Part shown: positions 36,028-45,038 of the stretch, piece by piece
Layout of the letters: the number at the start of each line of letters is the position of its first letter
Numbering within the stretch: the first letter of the stretch is position 1
NCBI GenBank assembly: GCA_947368535.1
Contig: CANBHY010000005.1
Span: 1 to 64,000, forward strand
From: an uncultured Clostridium sp.
GTDB taxonomy: Bacteria; Bacillota; Clostridia; TANB77; CAG-508
Direction: 5' to 3'
Length of the DNA: 64,000 nucleotides
Made by a program: the position numbers and the translations under genes
Notes under the pieces: model-generated
Seen by the model: the letters and a program-made list of their open reading frames with translations, nothing else
Databases searched by the model: none
Told to the model about the DNA's origin: nothing

Positions 36028-38134
36028 TTATTGTGTTACTGGTCCTAAATTTGGATTTGGTCCCATTGGTGGCATTTGCCCCATTTGTGGTGGAACCTGA
36101 TTTATGTATGGTTGTTCTTGTGTTGGTTGTGTCATATTTTGCTGCATTGTTTGATTTACTTGTGGTTGTGGCACAGCATTTTGTTGTACTGCATTTGCAT
36201 TTTCTTGTTGTCTTTGCATAGATGCTGCTTCTGTAGCTGTTGCTCCTATTGTTTGTGGGCTTATTCCCCAATTTCTTTGTAAGAATTGATCAAATAGTAT
36301 TTGATCATTATCATCCATATTTTCTCTCATACCTCTAATATTAGCATCGGAAATTGGATTTACTAGAACGTATGAATCATTGCAAAATTCTAGTACATTT
36401 CTGTATTTATATAATTCTCTGTTTGTTGTTTTTGAGAAAAATACTGTAGCATTGTCAAAGAATTTTTCAAATTTTCCTTCCATAGATTTTTCTTTTCTAT
36501 GGTTATATGTATATTCATTTCTTTCTTCTACTGGTATACATTCTGTTATTCTTTCTATATAACGTCTACCTCTAAAGTCTTTTACTAAGTGAATATCAAA
36601 GTTTAAAACTTGAACAACTTGGTCTTCTGCAACTTTTTCATCTGTGAATGTTCCAGCTCTTAACATTGAGTTTCTTAGGGCTGTTATCAAGTTAGGAAAT
36701 GTCTTAGCGTGGTGAGTAAATAATGTGAATTTAGATGCAACCTGAGCTGACTGAATCATCCAAGATGCAACGGGGTCAGTAGCAACCTCACCGATGATAT
36801 TAACGGAACCGTCAGTTTTCTTCTGAACGTCCAAACACTCTTGACCTGCGATTGTTTCTGTTTCACGCATTGATAAGATATTTCTTGTTGGATATATTTT
36901 TCTTAAGTGAAGCTCGAATGCAGTTTCTGTTATACGAAGGTTCATAGTTTCGTATATATTTTCTATCATTGCCATCAACATTGTTGTTTTTCCGGCAACC
37001 TTGCTCTCCTGTTAGAGCGATAATTCTTGCTCCTTTTACTAGGAACTTTAATAATTCTATTGTTTCTTCTTTTCCGTCAAATTTAACAATTTGTTCTAGT
37101 GTAGCTCTTTGAACGTCGAACTTTCTTACGAAGAAAGCCCATGTTTCAGACATACTTGGTCTAACAACAACGACACGAGAACCGTCTTTCATTTCATTGA
37201 TTTTATAACCGTTGGTATCAGATAACTGACCTGGGTTATTGTATTTATAAATATTTTGACATACTCTTTTTAATTCTGCTTCTGTTCCAAATGATAAGAA
37301 AGCTAAACGTATAGATTTACCATGGAACATTATCCAGATACTATCACATGCACGTGGCACTTTAGCATCTGTAATTTGTGTTAAGTAATCTGCATCTGTT
37401 TGTGCAACTTGACTTAAGAAGCTTTCTGGCAAACCAGATACACCACCAGATACACCATCTATGTTCATATCTCTTACTTCATCAATACTACTGTATCCTT
37501 TGTATTTTTGGTAAAGTCTTTGAACTACTATTTCTAGTTTATCTGTAAAAGCTAAGTGAAAATTTTCTTGATCATATATTTGACCTATTTCATCATCTGT
37601 TATAACATAACAAGGTTTTGATTCTCCTTGTATATATTTCATGTTGTCTAGGTTATATTTTTTTATCATTTCTCCTAAAGCTTCATATCCAAATTCTTTT
37701 TGGTATTCATGTATTATTACATCAAATTTATCTTGTCCTGTTAATAATGATGGAATATCAAATGGAATTGCTTTAGATATGTTTGTTTCTGTAACACCAT
37801 ATTCTTTAGATAAAAGGTCATATATTAATTCTTTAATATATTTTTTATCGTTAACATCTCCATAAGTACAGCCTTTTAAAGCTTTTTTCAATTCGTACTT
37901 TTTGTTTTTTCTTCTTTTCAATTCTTCTTCTGATAACCCAATATCATAAAGGTTTACTTTTGTAATTTCATCTAGTCTTTTCTTTATGAAAATCATCATT
38001 TTATCTAATGTATATGTTTGGTCATCTTGTTCAACAGCACTTTCAACTTCAGCTTTTTGGTTTTCTTTTATCTTGTACGCAACATATGCTATTACTGCTA
38101 TTACAACCATTATTATAAGTAATGTGTTAACCAT
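36028..38134 (-). CDS. CpaF/TadA secretion ATPase, interrupted by a +1 frame change in Walker A
   Basis: This is the motor ATPase of the Tad-like machine. The zero frame from 38134 has an N-terminal membrane helix (residues 4-22, unusual for CpaF), a long accessory domain and the start of the ATPase core (EMKDGSRVVVVRPSMSETWA), then reaches ALTGEQGC and loses frame. Dropping one C at 36994 gives GEQGC-GKTTMLMAM, the perfect Walker A, and continues through ITETAFELHLRKIYP, TETIAGQECLDVQ, VNIIGEVATDPVASWMIQ and a Gln/Pro/Met-rich tail (about 60 aa, QQ..PQ..MGQMPPMGP) to 36028. The intact product would be about 701 aa. The break is TGC-CGG-AAA, where homologues have Cys-Gly-Lys. Confidence 0.85.
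36991..36994 (-). other. CGGA +1 shift site in the Walker A motif of cpaF
   Basis: The zero-frame codon CGG (complement of 36992-36994) sits exactly where the invariant Gly of GxxxxGKT must be. Skipping its C, or reading CGGA as glycine, restores the P-loop. An unrestored frame cannot make an ATPase. Confidence 0.7.
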
Positions 38135-38182
38135 TTCTAAAGAAACTCCTTTCTCTTTTGCTACTTCATTTATGCTTTTGTT

Positions 38183-39031
38183 TTATCTCATCATTAAAAC
38201 TTCTTGTGTTTTGTATATTAATCTGTCTACCGTATTTGCTACTTCATCTACAAATATATTATTTCTATCACTGCTACTCATTAAACTTTTTCTGAATTTT
38301 AGGAAAAATCCACCTATTCCTCCGTCATTAGCACTTTCAAAGAATTGAGTGTTATATGACACTGCTGGAATGTCTTTTTTCTCTCCTAATGATCTAGCTA
38401 TATTCTTTTTTGTATATTTTGAATATCTATCATATCTTCCTATTAGCGGTAATACTCTTCCTGTTTTTAATATAGGATGTTCTACTTTTAGTTTAGTATA
38501 ATCATCTAAATCTATTTGTCTTTGTGTTATGTTGTAAACTATTACTTGTGCTATTCCTAATAACTCTTCTACAAATGGATCTCCTAATCCTTTTTGCAAG
38601 TCAACAAATACATAATCATAGCATTGATTTGCCATTTTTATAAGTTCTTTATATGATTTTTTTACTCTTAGTATATCATCTTCTACATTTGAATGATAAC
38701 TTAACATAGCCTCTAATCTGCCTTTAAAGATTACGTTTGCATGATCTGCTATTAGCTCAGGTGAATTTTTTCCACTGGCTATTAGCTTTGACATTCCTTC
38801 CATTCCTGCACCTAAGTCTAATTTTCCTGCATTTAATTCTTTTACTGCTTTTCTTGTTGCATTTTCTTGTTGTCCAAAATATGCATTCTGTATTGTTTTA
38901 TCATTTAAATTTGTGTCTACCATTAATATTTTACTATTATTTTCTACAGCCATATAACTTGCTATTGCTATCATAGAAAGTGTTTGTGCTGTTTCTTTTT
39001 TCTTATCACTCCAAAAAGCTATAATAGGCAT
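38183..39031 (-). CDS. ParA/CpaE-like ATPase homologue with degenerate P-loop
   Basis: The product is 282 aa. The layout follows MinD/CpaE: an N-terminal strand (PIIAFWSD), then the region where a KGGxGKT deviant Walker A should be (here KKKETAQTL, glycines lost), a helix (SMIAIASYMA), ILMVDTNL (Walker A' like), and VFVDLQKGLGDP (Walker B region with Asp). AAAAGGAGCATAAAA precedes the ATG. In Tad systems the TadZ/CpaE protein positions the machine at the pole; loss of the P-loop suggests a scaffold role without ATP turnover. It pairs with the next gene, a second such protein. Confidence 0.75.
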   Translation of the reverse strand: MPIIAFWSDKKKETAQTLSMIAIASYMAVENNSKILMVDTNLNDKTIQNAYFGQQENATRKAVKELNAGKLDLGAGMEGMSKLIASGKNSPELIADHANVIFKGRLEAMLSYHSNVEDDILRVKKSYKELIKMANQCYDYVFVDLQKGLGDPFVEELLGIAQVIVYNITQRQIDLDDYTKLKVEHPILKTGRVLPLIGRYDRYSKYTKKNIARSLGEKKDIPAVSYNTQFFESANDGGIGGFFLKFRKSLMSSSDRNNIFVDEVANTVDRLIYKTQEVLMMR

Positions 39032-39033
39032 TT

Positions 39034-39738
39034 TTATGCTCCTTTTTCTATTTTTCTTATTGTTCTTCCTATTTCTCCTCCACCAATTCCTTCTTGTTCT
39101 AGTATTCCTTCTACCAATTGGTGTAGTCCTGATTTATAAGTTGAACTTAAATTTTTAAAATTTAATTTTGCTGTTCTTTGATTTTCTATAATTGCATTTT
39201 GTTCTCCTGTGTCAAATGGAAAATCTATATGTTCTTTTTCCCAATCTATGTTGTAATTCATAGCTAAAAATTCTAAATATTCATCTTCTTCTCTTAAAAA
39301 GTTCTTAGAGAATAATACTTTGGTTAGTGTTATTCTTTCTGTTATTCCTGATATTGCTTCTAGTCCCTTTTTCAAAGAATATACATCAAATGATGTAACA
39401 AAATATTTTTTAATTGCTTCTCCTGCATTATAGTCTGTATAGCTTTTATATGAATCAATATCTAATAGGCAATAATCGTATGGTAATTCTTCTTCACTTG
39501 CTAGTCCTAAGTATCCTCTTATTCCATCCAAATCTGAGAATCCTACCGCTACTTCCATTTGTTCGAATTCTGTTATATATGATGCAGTTGGGTGAATTAC
39601 TGGCACTACATATTTAGCTTTTTGTGTAATTGACGCATCTACAATTAAAACTCTTTTTCCTATAACTGTCATTATTTTTCCTAAATATAGCAAAAAGTCG
39701 GTTTTGTCATATGCCCCTATAAATGCTACTTTTTTCAT
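39034..39738 (-). CDS. TadZ/CpaE-like protein with degenerate P-loop
   Basis: The product is 234 aa. MKKVAFIGAYDKTDFLLYLG starts a ParA-like fold whose Walker A position reads GAYDKTD, keeping Lys-Thr but not the glycines; VLIVDASITQKAKYVVPV follows as the second strand, and DYCLLDIDSYK looks like Walker B. The ATG at 39738 has GGAGG six bases before it; the longer frame begins in that site. It is separated by two bases from the next gene, so both are produced together. Localisation factor for the Tad-like machine is the best inference. Confidence 0.75.
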   Translation of the reverse strand: MKKVAFIGAYDKTDFLLYLGKIMTVIGKRVLIVDASITQKAKYVVPVIHPTASYITEFEQMEVAVGFSDLDGIRGYLGLASEEELPYDYCLLDIDSYKSYTDYNAGEAIKKYFVTSFDVYSLKKGLEAISGITERITLTKVLFSKNFLREEDEYLEFLAMNYNIDWEKEHIDFPFDTGEQNAIIENQRTAKLNFKNLSSTYKSGLHQLVEGILEQEGIGGGEIGRTIRKIEKGA

Positions 39739-39758
39739 TCGTCCCTCCAAATTTTATT

Positions 39759-40670
39759 TTAGTATCCTATATCTCCAAGTAAAGCATCTCTTGCTGCTTG
39801 AATGCTTGATTTTTCAGTTTGATATCCTTCAGTAATTTTTTCAACTACTTCTTCTGATATATTGTCGTCAGCTCCTTTTAATTTTCCTATTATTTCTTCT
39901 CTAAAAGAATATGCCATATCATTTTGTCTTTCATAGAAAGTTTCTAATTCTTTTCCATCTTCATTAACATTTGCTTGTACTAATGAAATTACATTTGCTG
40001 CTGGAATATATGTGCAGTTTAATGCTGGTTGTGTGGCATCAGTATATACTGTAGCATATAGTTTTGTTCCATCCATAACATATGATTCAACTATAGCATA
40101 GTTTAAAGTTAATAATTGGCTTTCAGATAATTTTAACCAAATAGTTGATGAATTTGCTGATTCTACTTCTACTTTTGATAAAACTACTGTATCTAATCCT
40201 AAACAAGCAAGTCTTATATCTATGTAATTTCCTTCTTCTAGCATTGATGGCAACGAAATCATATTATATTCAACCATTCTATATGTAGCTGCCGTTTTGC
40301 TCTTATCAATCATTTCAGGTGTTAATGCTGTTTTTTCTTTCATGTCAAATTTAGCTAGCATTTCATATTCGCCATCATCATTTAGATAATTTTCTAAATC
40401 TTCCGCTGTTAATGCATTTTCTGGAACTGATTGTGCGGGTAAAGATACTGTTGTAGCAGAAATAGGTTCTCCTGCTTTTACATCTTTTTCAGTAACATAT
40501 ACTTCTGTCATTGCTAATTTATTTGCTTCTTGTATTTTAACTATTTCTTCTTGTGCTTGTTTATTTTTCATTATTAGTAGACCTATTATTACTGCTCCTA
40601 TAAGTAATGCTACTATAAATCCAAATAAAAAAGAATTTCTAACTTTTCTTTGCATTGGGTTCATTGCCAT
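39759..40670 (-). CDS. CpaB/RcpC-like SAF-domain protein
   Basis: The product is 303 aa: one N-terminal membrane helix (about residues 13-35), a SAF domain (VYVTEKDVKAGEPISATTVS) and a CpaB-like periplasmic or wall-facing domain ending in a charged helix. CpaB proteins act in assembly of Flp pili, anchored to the cell surface. A GGAGGAATATAACC site precedes the ATG. It begins the operon that ends at 27594. There is no secretin gene, as expected in a Gram-positive. Confidence 0.85.
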   Translation of the reverse strand: MAMNPMQRKVRNSFLFGFIVALLIGAVIIGLLIMKNKQAQEEIVKIQEANKLAMTEVYVTEKDVKAGEPISATTVSLPAQSVPENALTAEDLENYLNDDGEYEMLAKFDMKEKTALTPEMIDKSKTAATYRMVEYNMISLPSMLEEGNYIDIRLACLGLDTVVLSKVEVESANSSTIWLKLSESQLLTLNYAIVESYVMDGTKLYATVYTDATQPALNCTYIPAANVISLVQANVNEDGKELETFYERQNDMAYSFREEIIGKLKGADDNISEEVVEKITEGYQTEKSSIQAARDALLGDIGY

Positions 40671-40829
40671 GGTTATATTCCTCCTTGATTAGTACATTCA
40701 AAGTACTTAAATTTATTAATCTTTTTTCATAAAACTCTTGATATTATTGTACAACATTGTCTTATTTTAGTAAATATTATCGTAAAATGTAATTCAAAAA
40801 ACAAGTTTTTGTAATCTTTTTGTAATTTT

Positions 40830-41708
40830 TTATTCATTTAAAATATATTTTTCTAACACTTTATATACGCCTTCTTCATTATTTGTAGTTGTCTCTATAT
40901 CAGCTATTTTTTTTATAGCTTGCGTGCTATTCCCCATTGCTACACCAAGTCCAGCTTCCTCTATCATTTCTTTATCATTTACGTTATCTCCAATTGCAAT
41001 AACTTCTTCTTTTTTTATATTTTCTTGTTCCATAATATATTCTAAAGCTGTCCATTTATTCACATTTTGATTTGTTATTTCTGTATAGCAATATTCTACT
41101 AAAATCTCTTCTGTTCCAGCTTTTATTATTTTTCTTGACATATGTGCTACATCTAAAACATCTATATCTCCAATTGTTCTTAATTTTTTTATTATGCTTC
41201 CAAAAACTATTTGACTTTGATCACATACTGTTACTTTTAAATATTTCTTATCATTTGTTTTTAATACATAATCATAAACATCTGTAACTATATTTATGTT
41301 AGTTCTTTTTTCTTCTTGTTTGTGTGTATTTTCGCTATGATAAAACAAAGTATTATAATTTAATGATTTTGTTAATACTTCATTTTCTGTATATATATTA
41401 TAATAAATACTATTTTCTTCACAAATTTTTACTATATTTAAAATTTGTTCTTTGCTCAAAAATCTATCGTATACAGTTTCTTGTTTTTGCATATCATATA
41501 CTGTAGCACCATTTCCTGAAATTATATAATGATTTGCTTGTAATTCATTTGCTAAATCTTCTACTGAACTTATTGGTCTTCCTGAAGCTAATACAATTTC
41601 TACACCTTTTTCAACTGATTGTTTTATTGCTTCTCTTGTTTCACTCGAAATTTCGCCATATGAATTTAATAGTGTTCCATCTAAATCTAGTGCAACTAGT
41701 CTATACAT
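40830..41708 (-). CDS. Cof-type HAD-superfamily phosphatase
   Basis: HAD hydrolases of the Cof/YbjI type dephosphorylate sugar phosphates, FMN or PLP-like compounds. The 292-aa product has motif I (LVALDLDGTLLN), motif II (VLASGRP), motif III/IV (NKWTALEYI, GDNVNDKEMIEEAGLGVAMG) and the C2B cap between them. The ATG at 41708 follows GGAGAATACA; the first in-frame Met upstream has no site. The substrate is unknown. Confidence 0.93.
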   Translation of the reverse strand: MYRLVALDLDGTLLNSYGEISSETREAIKQSVEKGVEIVLASGRPISSVEDLANELQANHYIISGNGATVYDMQKQETVYDRFLSKEQILNIVKICEENSIYYNIYTENEVLTKSLNYNTLFYHSENTHKQEEKRTNINIVTDVYDYVLKTNDKKYLKVTVCDQSQIVFGSIIKKLRTIGDIDVLDVAHMSRKIIKAGTEEILVEYCYTEITNQNVNKWTALEYIMEQENIKKEEVIAIGDNVNDKEMIEEAGLGVAMGNSTQAIKKIADIETTTNNEEGVYKVLEKYILNE

Positions 41709-41894
41709 TGTATTCTCCTTTTTTTCGAATTTATTTCTCATTATCTTTCATATTATAACATTTGCAATTTTATTTTCAAATATTTTATATAAAAATTTCC
41801 AGTTTATTTTTTGAATTTTTACATATGATAGATATAGAAAAAGCTTTTAAGTTTTTTCTATAGAACTTTAAAAATCTGTGGAGGTGAATTAGAC

Positions 41895-42098
41895 ATGACT
41901 AATAACAGTAATAGAAAATTAGTACCAGAAGCTATGGATTCATTAGAAAAATTCAAATATGAAGTAGCTAACGAAGTTGGTGTTAATTTAAAAAACGGTT
42001 ATAATGGAAACATTTCAGCTAGAGATGCCGGAAAAATAGGTGGTAACATGGTTAAGAAAATGATTCAACAAGCTGAAAATTCTATGATTAACAAATAG
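41895..42098 (+). CDS. Alpha/beta-type small acid-soluble spore protein
   Basis: SASPs coat forespore DNA and serve as amino-acid stores on germination. The 67-aa product has the family core: an N-terminal LVPEAMDSLEKFKYEVANEV, with the germination protease cut region (KYEVANEVGV), and the C-terminal GYNGNISARDAGKIGGNMVK and MVKKMIQQAE. GGAGGTGAATTAGAC precedes the ATG. It stands alone with a strong terminator. A sigma-G promoter was sought upstream but I cannot pin one down. Confidence 0.96.
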   Translation: MTNNSNRKLVPEAMDSLEKFKYEVANEVGVNLKNGYNGNISARDAGKIGGNMVKKMIQQAENSMINK

Positions 42099-42166
42099 TT
42101 TTAATTTATTTTATTTAAATAGTCATAAGTTTTATTTATTTTAGGATTTATGAATGTTTAAAACAC

Positions 42167-42200
42167 AATAAAGAGAGTAGTTTATTCTACTCTCTTTATT
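42167..42200 (+). terminator. Terminator of the SASP gene
   Basis: A perfect 14-bp stem (AATAAAGAGAGTAG / CTACTCTCTTTATT) with T-rich sequence after it. Confidence 0.85.
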
Positions 42201-42245
42201 GTTATATGTTTGTTTGGTATTTTTTCATTGTTAATATATTTATGG

Positions 42246-42265
42246 GGGGGTGGAAAACCACCCCC
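42246..42265 (-). terminator. GC-rich terminator of the HD-domain gene
   Basis: Arms GGGGGTGG / CCACCCCC with loop AAAA lie 37 bases past the stop codon; unusually GC-rich for this window and no long T run on the minus strand. Confidence 0.5.
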
Positions 42266-42302
42266 GACATTCAGGATTATAACGCTATCCCGCCGAGCCT
42301 CT

Positions 42303-43103
42303 TTAAGCATTTTCAATCAGGTCACACATGATCTTATACGCTTTGGCTGCATCATCGCTTTCCAGCGCATATTCAAATGTAGCTTTGAAGCCATCGAGAA
42401 TACTGTCATATCCGTATCCAGGCTGCATCAGCGCCGTTTTAGCAATATTGCCATACCTCCTTATGCAGTTGGTTGCCAACATGCCTGCGAAGAGGATATA
42501 GTCTGCATACGTGTGGCAGTATTTCAGCTTGTCGTACTTCGTGCCACTCTTGTAGCAATCCCAGATCATTTGACTGGTTACAGTCTTCTGATTGTCTTCT
42601 GGGTTTGTAGCTACATAGCCTTTGGCGTCAGTGTCAATCTCACGAATGAGATATGACACGCAGGACGTGCCGTTTTCAAAGTCATCAGCCGCACTGATCA
42701 GCTCGATGTACTCTCTTTCTTCCGGCGATACGTCATCTGCAATGTCCAGCCGTCCATGATACTTCATGACCTTCCAGAGAAGATCTATTTCAGAATCAAA
42801 GTCCAGCTTTTCGTAATATACATATCCTTCGAGCCTTTCAGCCCCCAGATCGCAGTGATGCAACTCAGTGTCCCAGAATTTTCCTAATAGCTCATACTGA
42901 TCAACACGACCATCGTCGTGATGTTATGCAAGAACGTCAAGTAATTCTTTGTCCACAGTTGATCGCTGAACCTGAGCAATAGCTCTGGCTGTCTCGATTA
43001 CTCTCTGAATATGCATCCGCTTTGTTGCAAGTGCGGGCACTTCGTCTGTGAAGATTTCTGTGTAACGGTTGTTCAAGTGATAACTTTCTAATGCTTTGTT
43101 CAT
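42303..43103 (-). pseudogene. HD-domain phosphohydrolase interrupted by an in-frame TAA
   Basis: HD hydrolases cleave phosphate esters using metal held by H...HD...D. Reading from ATG 43103 (AAGGAGGAAAACACC before it), the first 59 residues include the metal His (RMHIQRVIETARAIAQ) and end LLDVLA at a TAA (42924-42926). The same frame continues without pause with HHDDGRVDQYELLGKFWD, the HD motif itself, and runs 207 codons to 42303. So one nonsense change, not a frameshift, separates the first metal ligand from the HD pair. The frame is GC-richer than its neighbours and uses CGG twice in frame. Recoding of TAA is possible but less likely than decay. Confidence 0.75.
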
Positions 43104-43214
43104 GGTGTTTTCCTCCTTGGGTCTTCTACCCTTTTAGACTCTTGTTAACATCGTTACGTAATATTATTATCTATTACTCATATAAAAAAGTCAATTTCAT
43201 TTATATTACAAACA

Positions 43215-43245
43215 AAAAGACTAGAAGCCTTCATTCTAGTCTTTT
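43215..43245 (-). terminator. Terminator of the hydrogenase operon
   Basis: Twelve-bp arms AAAAGACTAGAA / TTCTAGTCTTTT follow the hydA stop, with a T-rich tract on the minus strand. Confidence 0.8.
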
Positions 43246-43266
43246 CCATTTATTGATATATAGAGA

Positions 43267-45006
43267 TTAATCTTTATATTGTTGTCTTTCTTGATACTCT
43301 GTATGCAATAATTCATGTGCTTTATGGCTTCCTGGTTTTTCTAAATAGTCTTTATATATCTTTTTAATTATTGGATTTTCATGTGATTTTCTCACTGTGC
43401 TTTTTTCATCAATTGAGTATAAGCAATCTGCTCTTAATTTTCTAATATCTATTGATGAACGTTCTTTTGATGTTCTAATTGGTTGACCTCCACCCATTAC
43501 ACATCCTCCTGGGCATGCCATAATTTCAACAAATTGATAATCTGCTTTTCCAGATTTTATTTCTTCCATTATTTTTTGTGCATTTGCTAGTCCACTTGCT
43601 GCTACTACTTTTATTTCTTTTCCTGCTATATTTACTGTTGCCTTCTTAATTCCTTCTCCTCCTCTAACTGCTTCAAAATCTATTTTATCTAAATCTTGAC
43701 CTGTTAAAGTATCTTGTGCTGTTCTTAAAGCAGCTTCCATTACTCCACCTGTTGTTCCAAATATTGCAGCAGCTCCTGTTGCTTCTCCCATTGGACTGTC
43801 GAAGTTTGTATCTTGTAAATTTGTAAATTCTATATGAGCTTGTTTTATCATTCTTGATAGTTCTCTTGTAGTAATAACACTATCTACATTGCTCATTTCT
43901 GAGTTTTCCATTTCTTCTCTTTGACTTTCGAATTTTTTAGCTATACATGGCATTACAGATACAACATACATTTTTTTAGGATCTATACCTTCTTTTTCTG
44001 CATAATAAGATTTTAAAAGTGCTCCAAACATTTCATGTGGTGATTTACATGTTGATAGATGTGGTATTAATTCAGGATAATTCATCTCCATATATCTTAC
44101 CCAGCCCGGACTACATGATGTTATCATTGGAAATGTTCCATTATTATTCATTCTTTCTATAAGTTCGTTTGCTTCTTCCATTATTGTAAAATCTGCACCT
44201 GTATTTGTGTCAAACACTTTATCAAATCCCATTGTTTTTAATGCTGTTACCATTTTCCCTGTTACATTTGTACCTATAGGCATTCCAAATTCTTCGCCTA
44301 ATGCTGCTCTAACTGCTGGCGCTGTTTGTACTATTACATATTTTTCTTCATCTCTTAATGCTTTCCATACTGCTGCTGTACCATCTTTTTCTTTTAATGC
44401 ACCTGTTGGACAACTTTGAATACATTGTCCGCAGAATGTACAGTTTACATCATTTAAGCTTTTATCTCCATATGTAGATACTGTTGATGAAAATCCTCTT
44501 TCTGTACAATCTATTGCCCCAATGTGTTGAACGTTTTTACATGTTGCAACACATCTACGGCATAAAATACATTTATTAAAATCTCTAACTATTGATGGTG
44601 ACATGTCATCTAATTCATGTTTGTGTCTATCACCTTGGTATTTTATTTCATCCACATAAAATTCTTGAGCTAATTTTTGTAACTCACATGTTCCATTTCT
44701 AGTACATGTTAAACATTCTCTATCGTGATTAGAAAGAATCAAGTCTAAAACTACTTTTCTAGCTTCTATGACTGCTGGTGTATTTGTTTTTATTACCATT
44801 CCCTCTTCAACTTTTTGTATACATGCTGTTGCGAAGCCTCTTTTTCCTTCTACTTCTACAACACACATTCTACAATCTCCAACCTCATTAATATCTTTTA
44901 AGAAACATAAAGTTGGAATATCAATATTTATTTTCTTAGCAGCTTGTAATATCGTTGTTCCTTCTTCAACTTCAACTTCTTGATTGTTTATTGTTAGTTT
45001 TACCAT
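43267..45006 (-). CDS. hydA: [FeFe] hydrogenase catalytic subunit
   Basis: HydA makes hydrogen from protons with electrons from NADH plus reduced ferredoxin. The 579-aa product has an N-terminal [2Fe-2S] domain (CFLKDINEVGDCRMCVV), the His-ligated cluster (HDRECLTCTRNGTC), two [4Fe-4S] (CILCRRCVATCKNVQ, CTFCGQCIQSCP) and the H-cluster motifs L1 TSCSPGW, L2 MPCIAKKFE, L3 EIMACPGGCVMGGG. L1 has Ser where many hydrogenases have a second Cys (TSCCPGW), a variant found in bifurcating-type enzymes. Downstream of hydB; start behind GAGAGGAGAAAA. Confidence 0.95.
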   Translation of the reverse strand: MVKLTINNQEVEVEEGTTILQAAKKINIDIPTLCFLKDINEVGDCRMCVVEVEGKRGFATACIQKVEEGMVIKTNTPAVIEARKVVLDLILSNHDRECLTCTRNGTCELQKLAQEFYVDEIKYQGDRHKHELDDMSPSIVRDFNKCILCRRCVATCKNVQHIGAIDCTERGFSSTVSTYGDKSLNDVNCTFCGQCIQSCPTGALKEKDGTAAVWKALRDEEKYVIVQTAPAVRAALGEEFGMPIGTNVTGKMVTALKTMGFDKVFDTNTGADFTIMEEANELIERMNNNGTFPMITSCSPGWVRYMEMNYPELIPHLSTCKSPHEMFGALLKSYYAEKEGIDPKKMYVVSVMPCIAKKFESQREEMENSEMSNVDSVITTRELSRMIKQAHIEFTNLQDTNFDSPMGEATGAAAIFGTTGGVMEAALRTAQDTLTGQDLDKIDFEAVRGGEGIKKATVNIAGKEIKVVAASGLANAQKIMEEIKSGKADYQFVEIMACPGGCVMGGGQPIRTSKERSSIDIRKLRADCLYSIDEKSTVRKSHENPIIKKIYKDYLEKPGSHKAHELLHTEYQERQQYKD

Positions 45007-45038
45007 TTTTTCTCCTCTCTTATAATTATTTTAATAAT

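Noticed and set aside
27594..40670. Tad-like operon as a type II secretion or competence system
   Set aside because: No pseudopilin leader motif, no secretin, no ComGC-type gene; CpaB, TadZ and CpaF-like genes point to Tad.
41759..41894. Sigma-G promoter upstream of the SASP gene
   Set aside because: Candidate -35/-10 pairs could not be aligned at the right spacing, so none is claimed.
43267..45006. Selenocysteine or other recoding in hydA
   Set aside because: No internal stop codon; L1 simply has serine.
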